A stretch of 64,000 bases of DNA, taken from contig NZ_JAUFQV010000024.1 in assembly GCF_030409945.1 (NCBI RefSeq), forward strand, positions 124,001 to 188,000, read 5' to 3'. Origin of the DNA: Vibrio tapetis subsp. quintayensis. GTDB lineage: Bacteria > Pseudomonadota > Gammaproteobacteria > Enterobacterales > Vibrionaceae. The translations under genes were made by a program, and so were the position numbers. Below are positions 1 to 8,219 of the stretch, in pieces. The notes under the pieces are model-generated. The model saw only the letters and a list, made by a program, of their open reading frames with translations, did not search any database and was not told the origin of the DNA. Position 1 is the stretch's first letter, and each line of letters begins with the position of its first letter.

Positions 1-1
1 G

Positions 2-727
2 CGTGAACTTAAGCTTAGCCTCGCAGCCGAAAAAGTGCTTTCAGGTAACGAGCGCATCGTTGATTTAGCATTGGCTTTTGGTTTCAATTCAGAAATCAGC
101 TTTAGCCGCGCCTTTAAACAGTACTTTGGTTTAAGCCCGCGAGATTATAAAAAGATTGGTAAACTCAACGGGATAAGAAAACCGCTCACAAGACCAGATT
201 CATTCTCTTTACCCACTGACTCTGATTTGGGCTTTTGCCAAATTAGATTAGAGCACAGAGACGCCTTTAAGTTAGTCGGATTACACGACACCATTTATGG
301 GCCTTTTTCCAGTGCCCCTGACTTCAGTTCTAAAGTTCCTGAGATCTGGCATGCTTTACTCCAATACGCCCCACAGCACACTGCTGTCTATCCTCAATAT
401 GGGGTCATCGATACCACTCATTGCGTATTAGGAGACGAAGGCTTAGTCTACTGGGCGTCTATCGGAGACGATAAAGTAGATCCGTCTCTAGCGGAACGAC
501 TCTCTACTCTAACCATCCCACAGCAAACTTACGCAGTGTTACCGGTATACGGCCCAATTAGCAACCTCGCTAACCTAGTTGAGTGGTTTATGCTTTACTG
601 GCTACCCAACTCTGAATATCAAGGTGTCGATGGGTATGAGCTAGAGGTTTATGACACTAGGTTCTCAATAGATTCTACCCCTTCCTACATGGAATACTGG
701 TTACCGATTCAAAAGCGTACTATCTAG
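2..727 (+). CDS. AraC-family transcriptional regulator with GyrI-like effector domain (5'-truncated)
   Basis: The reading frame is open back to the first bases of the window, so the gene begins upstream and a GTG near position 35 is probably not its start. The first ~50 visible residues form the second helix-turn-helix of an AraC/XylS DNA-binding region (IVDLALAFGFNSEISFSRAF, then YFGLSPRDYKK). After a short linker, residues ~65-240 have the layout of a GyrI/AraC effector-binding domain. Such proteins usually sense small or amphipathic ligands. It lies just before the Fur-boxed siderophore locus in the same orientation, which suggests but does not prove a regulatory link. The ligand and targets are unknown. 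Confidence 0.85.
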   Translation, partial: RELKLSLAAEKVLSGNERIVDLALAFGFNSEISFSRAFKQYFGLSPRDYKKIGKLNGIRKPLTRPDSFSLPTDSDLGFCQIRLEHRDAFKLVGLHDTIYGPFSSAPDFSSKVPEIWHALLQYAPQHTAVYPQYGVIDTTHCVLGDEGLVYWASIGDDKVDPSLAERLSTLTIPQQTYAVLPVYGPISNLANLVEWFMLYWLPNSEYQGVDGYELEVYDTRFSIDSTPSYMEYWLPIQKRTI

Positions 728-793
728 CCAATTATCAGTAAAACATGCACCAAATTGTTAATTTTTCCTAGGCAGAAAACTATATCATCCCGA

Positions 794-812
794 AATGATA
801 ACAATTATCATT
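794..812. promoter_or_regulatory. Fur box
   Basis: AATGATAACAATTATCATT is a perfect 8-3-8 inverted repeat that closely matches the classic 19-bp Fur consensus. It lies 55 bp before the chosen start of the TonB-dependent receptor, so it should repress the siderophore locus when iron is plentiful. Confidence 0.9.
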
Positions 813-867
813 GGTGTTAAGGTTTTAACCTGAGCATACAGTGTCTAAAGTTTTAGCAGAGGTAAAA

Positions 868-2991
868 ATGAACCACACTCTACAATCGCATGCTATGCGT
901 TATTCCCTTGTCGCATTAGCTGTCGCATCCACTTTCAGCATGCCCGTTTTCGCCGAAGATGAGCCGCAGCATGAAACAATACAGGTGCTCGGAAAAACCT
1001 ACCGAAATACCGCGACTAAAACTTCGCTAGAGCCACTTGAAACTCCTCAAGGTCTTACCATCATCGAGGGCGAGCAACTGGAGCAACGCGCTGTTAAATC
1101 TTTAAATCAAGCTCTACGCTATGCTCCTGGTGTCATCACAGAGAACAAAGGTGGCTCAGTCACCATGTATGATACGTTCACAATCAGGGGCTTTAGCTCA
1201 CCGAATAGTTACTACGATGGCCTTGCGTTACCAAGTTTACCAGGGTGGAACTTACAGCCTCAAATCGATCCAATAGCGATGGAGAGAATTGAGATATTTA
1301 AAGGGCCAACCTCAGTTCTTTACGGTGCTATGCCTCCCGGCGGTATGGTCAATATGATCGCCAAAGCACCACAATTAACGCAAAAAACCAGCGTTAATGT
1401 TGCAACTGGAACAGGAAATCTACTCGAAGCATCGATAGATACAACCGGTGCCATTGGCGACAACATGGCATACCGCATTATTGCGCTTGGTCGTAAAAAA
1501 GATGGACAAGTGGATTACACAACTGAAGAGCGCTATGTATTTGCCCCTTCTTTGGATTGGTACGTTTCAGACAAAACGTTTGTGAACTTCAATTTGTATT
1601 ATCAGAATGACCCCTCGATGGGCATGAACTCGGCACTACCGTCATCAGGAATGATCACCGATAACCCCAACGGTCAGATCTCTCGTAACACCTACGCAGG
1701 TGACAAGAACTGGAGTACTTTTAAGAGAGAATATTTACTTGCTGGGTATAAAGTTAATCATGAGTTCAACAATAGCTGGTCATTCTTGCAAAATTTCCGC
1801 TACATGGATTCAAAGCTGTATCAAGAAAACAGTTACCACACTTCCGCTAATTGGGATGCATCGACAGGCAACCTGACACGTAACTTCTACAGCACAGATG
1901 AGAAATCTAAAAGCTATTCAGTAGACAACCAACTTCCAGGCTTAGTGTCCACAGACAGTGCCGATCACTACTTACTGTTTGGTCTGGACTACCAAGACCT
2001 AACGGGTTCATCTAATTACCAAGAGTATTCTGGTGGAACTGGCGTTCATACCATTAACCTCTTCAACCCAAACAACAATTTGGTCAATCGCGACAAAATG
2101 AATTCGGTTTACGACAGTACAACTGATATCAGCGCGAAACAGTTGGGCCTTTATGCACAAGACCAAATCACATTCGATAAGCTTATCGTGGTTGCTGGTG
2201 GTCGTTTTGATGACTATAAAAGTAAGTCTGGCGCGACATCAGAAGCCAATCACCACGCATTCTCTTATCGTGTAGGTGGCATCTACCAACTAGACAATGG
2301 GTTTTCACCTTTTGCTAACTATGCCACTAGCTTCGAACCAAAAGCGGGCTTAGACAAAGATGGCAACGCATTTAAACCCGAAATTGGCGCTCAAGTCGAA
2401 GCGGGTGTGAAATATCAATCTTATGATGACACTAAAACCGCGACGATTTCAGCCTACCACATCACCAAAAGTGACATGGTCGTTTCTGACGGTTCGGGCA
2501 ACTTTCAAAATATGGTTCAAATTGGCGAGGTACGCTCACAAGGTATTGAGCTAGATGGAAACCTAGCATTGAATGAGAATCTTAATCTCTCGGCGAGCTA
2601 TACCTACACGGATATGGAAATCACCAAAGACGGTGACTCTTCCATGATCGGAAAAACACCTATCTATGTTCCGGAGCACACCGCTACATTATGGAGTAAC
2701 TATTCATTCAATACTGGCTCATTTGATGGTGCTCGCATTGGTGGCGGAGTGAGATATGTTGGTGAAATGCAAATGGACGCCGCTAATACCGCCAAGGTTC
2801 CAGGGTACACATTGGTCGACTTATCTGTAGGTTATGACTTAGGCAAAGTGAACAGCTCATTGAATGGCGCTTCTGCCAATCTTATCGCTAACAACCTCTT
2901 CAATACTGAATACTACACCTGTTACGATTCAGCTAACTGCTGGTATGGGCAAGAACAGACTATTGAACTTAACGTGAAATTCGATTTGTAA
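868..2991 (+). CDS. TonB-dependent hydroxamate-type siderophore receptor (FhuA-like)
   Basis: This is an outer-membrane receptor for ferric siderophores that takes energy from TonB. The ATG at 868 is preferred over a GTG at 841 because AGAGG sits 5 nt before it and a clean signal peptide follows (cleavage after VFA, about residue 29). The plug domain covers roughly residues 45-165, with TIRGFSSP and IEIFKGPTSVLYG motifs typical of FhuA/FcuA-type receptors. The rest is a 22-strand barrel ending near residue 707. A Fur box lies directly upstream and fhuF/fhuCDB-like genes follow, which favours a hydroxamate ligand. The exact siderophore cannot be read from sequence. Confidence 0.9.
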   Translation: MNHTLQSHAMRYSLVALAVASTFSMPVFAEDEPQHETIQVLGKTYRNTATKTSLEPLETPQGLTIIEGEQLEQRAVKSLNQALRYAPGVITENKGGSVTMYDTFTIRGFSSPNSYYDGLALPSLPGWNLQPQIDPIAMERIEIFKGPTSVLYGAMPPGGMVNMIAKAPQLTQKTSVNVATGTGNLLEASIDTTGAIGDNMAYRIIALGRKKDGQVDYTTEERYVFAPSLDWYVSDKTFVNFNLYYQNDPSMGMNSALPSSGMITDNPNGQISRNTYAGDKNWSTFKREYLLAGYKVNHEFNNSWSFLQNFRYMDSKLYQENSYHTSANWDASTGNLTRNFYSTDEKSKSYSVDNQLPGLVSTDSADHYLLFGLDYQDLTGSSNYQEYSGGTGVHTINLFNPNNNLVNRDKMNSVYDSTTDISAKQLGLYAQDQITFDKLIVVAGGRFDDYKSKSGATSEANHHAFSYRVGGIYQLDNGFSPFANYATSFEPKAGLDKDGNAFKPEIGAQVEAGVKYQSYDDTKTATISAYHITKSDMVVSDGSGNFQNMVQIGEVRSQGIELDGNLALNENLNLSASYTYTDMEITKDGDSSMIGKTPIYVPEHTATLWSNYSFNTGSFDGARIGGGVRYVGEMQMDAANTAKVPGYTLVDLSVGYDLGKVNSSLNGASANLIANNLFNTEYYTCYDSANCWYGQEQTIELNVKFDL

Positions 2992-3009
2992 ATCGGCTGA
3001 AATTACCCC

Positions 3010-3041
3010 AAGGGATAGGCGAAGCGTTGCTTATCCCTTTT
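3010..3041 (+). terminator. Hairpin between receptor and reductase genes
   Basis: AAGGGATAGGC pairs with GCTTATCCCTT across an 8-nt loop and is followed by a short T run. It may end some transcripts after the receptor gene, so that the uptake genes are expressed less than the receptor. Confidence 0.5.
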
Positions 3042-3066
3042 ATGCGATGAAGACCCTGAGACAATA

Positions 3067-3810
3067 ATGAACGACGACCACCCAGAATTTCATGACCAGT
3101 TATTCCAAGCTTGCCTGCAAGTTTCGCCCTATTTAGTCGGCTCTATCGGTAAACCAAACGATGCCAACCTACAAGGAGGTAAAGACAACGCCGCCTTTTT
3201 TTCAGAGCTTTATCAGAATATTGCAGAATCTTCCCCAGAGGCAGGGCACAGCTATTGGCTTTCTCGCACTTGGGATGTCTCGGTTTGGCAGCCTGTTTAT
3301 ATTGCTTTTATTAGTGTTTACGGTTTTCATACTGCGCCAAATTTCACTCAGTTCTCGCAACAACGAAACGGAGACTACGTCGCCGGGTTCCATTTTTTCA
3401 ATCACGAGCACCAACACGCTAGCATTCCAGACTTAATTACTATTGTCGGTAAACAGTTGGCTCATCTACTTGAAGATTACAGGCACCAAATAGACACGCT
3501 GTCTCGCTGTCGCCCTGGGTTTGTTCGCCATTTACTGGTCGATCTCATCATTAGTTGCTGCATTCGTGCCTCCAAAATCATATCAAACTTTACACAACAA
3601 CAAATTAAGCAACACGCCCAATTATGGCTAACGGCGTTGGATCTGCCGACTGAAAGAATCGACGCGATATACCAGCAAGAGCAGGACACTTACTACCAGA
3701 GAAAATCGTGTTGCTTAGTTTATAAAACCAAAAGTGGTCAGCTATGCGCAGACTGTCCCCGTCACTACAAAAATAAAGAACAGATGCATGTATCAATTGT
3801 CGCAAACTAA
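3067..3810 (+). CDS. fhuF: Siderophore ferric reductase, FhuF-like
   Basis: This is a predicted cytoplasmic [2Fe-2S] protein that reduces iron out of imported ferric-siderophore complexes. The FhuF-type C-terminal cluster motif is intact: two adjacent cysteines, ten residues, then C-A-D-C (SCCLVYKTKSGQLCADCP). The length of 247 residues fits the family (E. coli FhuF is ~262). It sits between the receptor and the ABC transporter, and its last 23 bases overlap the next gene, so it belongs to the same transcription unit. The N-terminal half is poorly conserved, as is usual in this family. Confidence 0.85.
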   Translation: MNDDHPEFHDQLFQACLQVSPYLVGSIGKPNDANLQGGKDNAAFFSELYQNIAESSPEAGHSYWLSRTWDVSVWQPVYIAFISVYGFHTAPNFTQFSQQRNGDYVAGFHFFNHEHQHASIPDLITIVGKQLAHLLEDYRHQIDTLSRCRPGFVRHLLVDLIISCCIRASKIISNFTQQQIKQHAQLWLTALDLPTERIDAIYQQEQDTYYQRKSCCLVYKTKSGQLCADCPRHYKNKEQMHVSIVAN

Positions 3811-4555
3811 AGTCATTCGGGACCAACGAACCATACTCGATATCGATCAGTTAACGATTGACCCTCATGGCTTTACCGTCGTCTTAGGTCATAACGGCTC
3901 GGGAAAATCGACTCTGGTCAATCTTCTTGCTAACGAATTTGCGCCAGAGCAAGGCTCGGTCCAATTGAACGGTAAAGCTCTTTCTCAGTATTCCCACAAA
4001 GCGCTGGCAAAAGAAGTTGCGCTTTTGCCACAAACATTGCCTGAAGTGGATGGGCTCAATGTAGAAGAAGTCGTTCGACTAGGCCGTTTTCCGTGGCGAG
4101 GGGTCTTTGGCCAATGGAAAGAACACGATCACGAAATTGTAAAACAAGCGCTGCATGACACGGGCATTGAGCAATACAAAAATCACCTCACCTCGAGCCT
4201 ATCAGGGGGAGAGCGCCAACGAGCTTGGATCGCAATGTTGCTGGCTCAACAATCCCAGTTTTTAATCCTAGACGAACCGACATCAGCGTTGGATGTGCAG
4301 CATCAATACCAAGTACTGCAGCTACTTAAAACACTGAACCAAGAAACCGGCAAAGGCATTTTGGTGATCTTGCACGATCTCAACTTAGCATTGCGCTTTT
4401 CGACCCATGTCGTCGCGCTGCATAGTGGCCAGGTACTGTTCCAAGGAGAAAGTGACCTATTGCTCGATGAGCAGCGGCTTTCATCCTTATACTCGACCCA
4501 AATCAAACTTATTGACCACCCAACTCATCACCATAAGGTAGCCGTTGTATGTTAA
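3788..4555 (+). CDS. fhuC: Ferric-siderophore ABC transporter ATPase
   Basis: This is the ATPase of an iron-siderophore importer. It has Walker A GHNGSGKST, the signature SLSGGERQR, Walker B FLILDEPTSALD and a switch histidine in LHDLN. The ATG at 3788 gives about 255 residues beginning MYQLSQTK, in line with FhuC length. An upstream GTG at 3734 would add an unconserved tail inside fhuF. The gene overlaps fhuF by 23 bp and the binding-protein gene by 7 bp, which points to translational coupling. The order C-D-B after the receptor is the fhuACDB layout of E. coli. Confidence 0.92.
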   Translation: MYQLSQTKVIRDQRTILDIDQLTIDPHGFTVVLGHNGSGKSTLVNLLANEFAPEQGSVQLNGKALSQYSHKALAKEVALLPQTLPEVDGLNVEEVVRLGRFPWRGVFGQWKEHDHEIVKQALHDTGIEQYKNHLTSSLSGGERQRAWIAMLLAQQSQFLILDEPTSALDVQHQYQVLQLLKTLNQETGKGILVILHDLNLALRFSTHVVALHSGQVLFQGESDLLLDEQRLSSLYSTQIKLIDHPTHHHKVAVVC

Positions 4556-5469
4556 CTCGATTTTTGTCATTCATTGCATTAACGAGCTTCACGCTGACTT
4601 GCTTTGCTCAAATTCAAGTTAACGACAGCTTAGGTTCGCATCATTTAGACAAGCCCGCTGTGCGCGTTGCTGCTCTGAATTGGGACATAGCGGAACAACT
4701 GCTTGAGTTAGACGTAACCCCCATCGCCATACCGGATATTAACGGCTACCGTGAGTGGGTTGTTAAACCCGCTATCCCTAATTCAGTTCATGATATCGGC
4801 ACCCGAATGGAACCAAATTTATCAGAACTGGCAAAACTAAACCCCGACCTTATTATTATCGCAGGCCCCCAACAACCGCTGATAGAAAAGCTTGAGAAAA
4901 TTGCGCCCGTGCTGGTCTATGAAACGTATAAAACCGACCACAACAACATTGAAAAGTCGATTGAACACTTTCAGTCGATCGCCGTTGCCGTAGGAAAAGA
5001 GCAACGTGCTCAAGAAAAGTTAGACCAAATGCATCACCGACTGGATGAACTCAAATCAGAACTTGCTGAGATTTACCCAAATGAAAAACCAAAAATTTCA
5101 GTTTTTCGCTTTGCTAGTACCACCACCATTTACCTTTATGGCGACAATTCCAGCACTATGTATGCTCTTAACAAATTGGGATTCGAAGCCGCGATCCCTA
5201 TGCCTGCTAGCCAATGGGGTGTCACCCAAAAACGCGTCAAAGACTTGTACCAAATTGGTGATGGCCTAGCCCTTTACTTCAAACCTTTCCACCAAGAAAA
5301 AGAACTGCAAAGCTCAGTAATGTGGCAAGCGATGCCGTTTGTGAAAAATAACAAGGTAGCGGCTGTCGAACCCGCTTGGAACTACGGAGGAGCAATGTCT
5401 TTGCTTTATGTAGCCGAAGTTTTATCAGACAGCCTAAAAGCCATGGCTCAAAAGGGTGATATTCAGTAA
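4549..5469 (+). CDS. fhuD: Periplasmic ferric-siderophore binding protein
   Basis: This is the class III periplasmic binding protein of the hydroxamate importer. A signal peptide covers roughly residues 1-20 (cleavage near CFA). The helical-backbone fold is recognisable from RVAALNWDIAEQLLELDV, the LAKLNPDLIII segment and a C-terminal MWQAMPFVKNNKVAAVEP segment. The 306-residue length suits FhuD. Its stop overlaps the permease start as TAATG, so the two are probably coupled in translation. No lipobox is evident, so it should be soluble in the periplasm. Confidence 0.9.
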   Translation: MLTRFLSFIALTSFTLTCFAQIQVNDSLGSHHLDKPAVRVAALNWDIAEQLLELDVTPIAIPDINGYREWVVKPAIPNSVHDIGTRMEPNLSELAKLNPDLIIIAGPQQPLIEKLEKIAPVLVYETYKTDHNNIEKSIEHFQSIAVAVGKEQRAQEKLDQMHHRLDELKSELAEIYPNEKPKISVFRFASTTTIYLYGDNSSTMYALNKLGFEAAIPMPASQWGVTQKRVKDLYQIGDGLALYFKPFHQEKELQSSVMWQAMPFVKNNKVAAVEPAWNYGGAMSLLYVAEVLSDSLKAMAQKGDIQ

Positions 5470-7442
5470 TGCTGTTTCGTTATTCTTGCGTATTTGGCGG
5501 CATTGCTCTGTTGCTGAGCATTGCCATCACAACAGGCAGTAGCTTACCCCCTAGCCAGCAATGGGTTGTATTGATTGATTTCATGACGACGCCAGTATTT
5601 GAACCGCAAAGTTTTGAACAAATTCTATTTGTTGAAGCGCAACTGCCTAGGCTGGCTATCTCAATTTGTATTGGTGCGGTATTAGGATTGGTGGGCAGCT
5701 TATTACAACAGCTGACTCAGAATCCGATGGTTTCCCCGCTAACACTTGGCACAACTTCTGGCGCTTGGCTCGCTCTCGTGGCTGCAGGTGTCTGGGCGCC
5801 CTCTTTCGCTGCGCAATATGGCTCGCTCATCCCTTTTGTGGGTGCCCTTGTTAGCTTGACGTTGGTTGTGCTGATCGTCGGTTTCAAGAACCTGTCAGGC
5901 TTACCCGTTATTTTGGCGGGTATGTCAGTCAATATCTTGTTTGGTGCCTTAGCCACCAGCATTATCTTACTTAACGATCAGTTTGCTCGTGATCTGTTTA
6001 TTTGGGGGGCTGGAGACTTAGCTCAAAACGGTTGGCAATCTGTAACACAACTCTTGCCCCACTTACTAATTGCACTCCCGATTATTCTTTTCGCGCCGCG
6101 AGTATTAGCTCTGCTTCGTTTAGGACATAACACAGCAAAAGCCCGTGGACTTAGCCTCGTTCCGGCATTTTTACTGTTGTTCGTTGCTGCATTATGGCTA
6201 TTATCTGCGGCAATCTCTCATGTTGGTGTTATCAGTTTTATCGGGCTTATCGCTCCGAATATCGCTCGTTCTTTAGGTGCTCGCACACCCTCCGCCGAAT
6301 TACGATTAAGCGCGCTTATGGGAGCCGTATTGCTATTAGCCACCGACACTTTGGCTCAAAACCTAAGTTTCGTTTCTATAAATATTATTCCAACAGGCAC
6401 CGCAACCGCGCTTATCGGAGCACCAATTTTAATATGGCTAGTAAGAAAGCGATTAACTGCGAATGATCAACTCAGCCTGAAGTTACCTGCAAGCCAAATG
6501 AATTTTAGCGTTAACACTCTAGGTATCATGGTCGGCTTTGTCGCGATGGCTATGGTTCTTCACTTATTTGTTGCTGGTGATACTTGGCGCTTTGCCATGC
6601 CTGACGCTTTTAACTGGGCGCAACGCTGGCCTAGGCTACTCACGGCACTCAGTGCAGGGTTTGGGTTAGCCATTGCGGGGACAGTATTACAACGAATTAT
6701 TTATAACCCATTAGCCAGCCCAGATATTCTCGGTGTCTCTTCAGGGGCCAGCTTATTTTTAGTGATTGGCTTTTTAATCTATGGCACCAATTCAAATGTC
6801 TTTTCAATGGGGCTTGCGTTTACGGGCAGTTTAGCGGTACTTATTGCGCTGTTATGGCTGGTAAAACGCAACAATTATGCGCCATCCATTGTGATATTAA
6901 CGGGCATCTCACTGTCAGCTTTGGTCGACTCCTTGATCCAGTTAGTACTGGCACAGGGTAACGAAACCTCTTATATGTTACTCACTTGGCTTTCCGGCTC
7001 GACCTATAGAGTATCCGGCGACAGTGCGTTATTTCTGTGTGCCTGCGTGCTCATTTTGTCTTGCTTGATCCTTGGGTTACATCGATGGCTAACGCTTATA
7101 TCCGGAGGCAGGCGTTTTGCATCTTCAAGAGGACTCAACGTACCACTTTCTTTCGCATTACTATTGGTACTTTCTGCCTTACTAACCGCACTCGTCACCG
7201 CAACAATGGGACCCGTTGCCTTTGTTGGCCTGCTTGCACCTCATATTGCAGTCATGATTGGAGCAAGAAAATCCCATCAACAATTAATCGTCGCTGGTTT
7301 AGCAGGTTCTGCGTTACTCGCCTTTGCAGATTGGGCTGGGCAAGTCGCCATTTATCCAAGCCAAATTGCCGCAGGAACCTTAGTCTCTGTCATCGGTGGT
7401 GTTTACTTCTTAATGCTGTTGCTAAGAGCTCGGCAACACTAA
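5469..7442 (+). CDS. fhuB: Ferric-siderophore ABC permease, fused double FecCD domain
   Basis: This is a 657-residue inner-membrane permease with two tandem FecCD domains (about residues 1-325 and 345-657), the same fused arrangement and length as E. coli FhuB (~660). Each half carries the family pattern: LGLVGSLLQQLTQNPMVSPLTLG in the first and IAGTVLQRIIYNPLASPDILG in the second, plus a GLIAPNIAR / GLLAPHIAV cytoplasmic loop that contacts the ATPase. Fused permeases are typical of hydroxamate (FhuB) systems, whereas catecholate systems usually have separate subunits. It is the last gene of the locus. Confidence 0.92.
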   Translation: MLFRYSCVFGGIALLLSIAITTGSSLPPSQQWVVLIDFMTTPVFEPQSFEQILFVEAQLPRLAISICIGAVLGLVGSLLQQLTQNPMVSPLTLGTTSGAWLALVAAGVWAPSFAAQYGSLIPFVGALVSLTLVVLIVGFKNLSGLPVILAGMSVNILFGALATSIILLNDQFARDLFIWGAGDLAQNGWQSVTQLLPHLLIALPIILFAPRVLALLRLGHNTAKARGLSLVPAFLLLFVAALWLLSAAISHVGVISFIGLIAPNIARSLGARTPSAELRLSALMGAVLLLATDTLAQNLSFVSINIIPTGTATALIGAPILIWLVRKRLTANDQLSLKLPASQMNFSVNTLGIMVGFVAMAMVLHLFVAGDTWRFAMPDAFNWAQRWPRLLTALSAGFGLAIAGTVLQRIIYNPLASPDILGVSSGASLFLVIGFLIYGTNSNVFSMGLAFTGSLAVLIALLWLVKRNNYAPSIVILTGISLSALVDSLIQLVLAQGNETSYMLLTWLSGSTYRVSGDSALFLCACVLILSCLILGLHRWLTLISGGRRFASSRGLNVPLSFALLLVLSALLTALVTATMGPVAFVGLLAPHIAVMIGARKSHQQLIVAGLAGSALLAFADWAGQVAIYPSQIAAGTLVSVIGGVYFLMLLLRARQH

Positions 7443-7618
7443 TAATAACGTCGTTACAAATAACGCCCTTTGAGAACTGGGCATCATACTTGCTTAACTA
7501 TTCCTCACATAGGTTTAGGTATGATTTACCCCATGACTATCTGGCTAATCAATGCAAAAAACCAAAAGTTTTTACATGATTGGCCGATAAGTAATCAAGG
7601 AAAGAAAAGGAGCGTATT

Positions 7619-7981
7619 ATGACATCCATTGGAGCGGATACAGCTAAGATGAACACCAGCCAAACAACGGTGCCGACTGCGCCTAAAGATAAAGCTGCCA
7701 TCGACGCTGCACCTTCGCAAACAAAGGCGCAACTGACTAAGGTAACGCTTTCCGCTGAAGGTAAGGCGCTGCTTGCGGCTCTCCAACAAATTGAACTCGA
7801 TGCCAAGAAGTCCGAAGCTCAGGATAAAACCGTATCAGATAAAGTAGAATCCTTTACTCACGGCGCTTTGGGGATGGATCACCCAGACAACTTTAAAGAA
7901 GAAACCGATGCATCCTATTCTGCTGGGCAATACTTGTCCGCAGCGGCAACGGTTGGCGGTTTGTTCTTACTGCTTGCCTAA
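7619..7981 (+). CDS. Small conserved-type protein of unknown function with hydrophobic C-terminus
   Basis: I do not recognise this 120-residue product. AAGGAG lies 7 nt before the ATG, a strong ribosome binding site, so it is probably translated. It has an Ala/Thr/Lys-rich N-terminal half, a helical central stretch (LSAEGKALLAALQQIELDAKK), then a conserved-looking SFTHGALGMDHPD segment. It ends in a short hydrophobic run (AAATVGGLFLLLA) that could be a tail anchor or signal-like helix. It stands alone between fhuB and the BCCT gene and has its own leader. Confidence 0.6.
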   Translation: MTSIGADTAKMNTSQTTVPTAPKDKAAIDAAPSQTKAQLTKVTLSAEGKALLAALQQIELDAKKSEAQDKTVSDKVESFTHGALGMDHPDNFKEETDASYSAGQYLSAAATVGGLFLLLA

Positions 7982-8219
7982 TCGGGCACTGGCATACGAG
8001 CAACAGGTTCAAAGAGCACTAGCGTAATCGCGACGGCTTGTTTCTGCACGCACCTCATTGACGTGCCTTTTCTGCGCCTAGAGATCCAATATTACCTCGA
8101 CATATAGCGCCTTTATCTCTGCCTACAAAATCCTTTTATCTTCATGATAGATAACTGCATTTGTTGTTCTCCCCTCTCTCTCTCCATAATTAGCACCCAC
8201 ACTTTTATGGATACCAACC

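Noticed and set aside
7549..7806. Minus-strand frames opposite the small protein at 7619
   Set aside because: They mirror the real frame and have no ribosome binding site.
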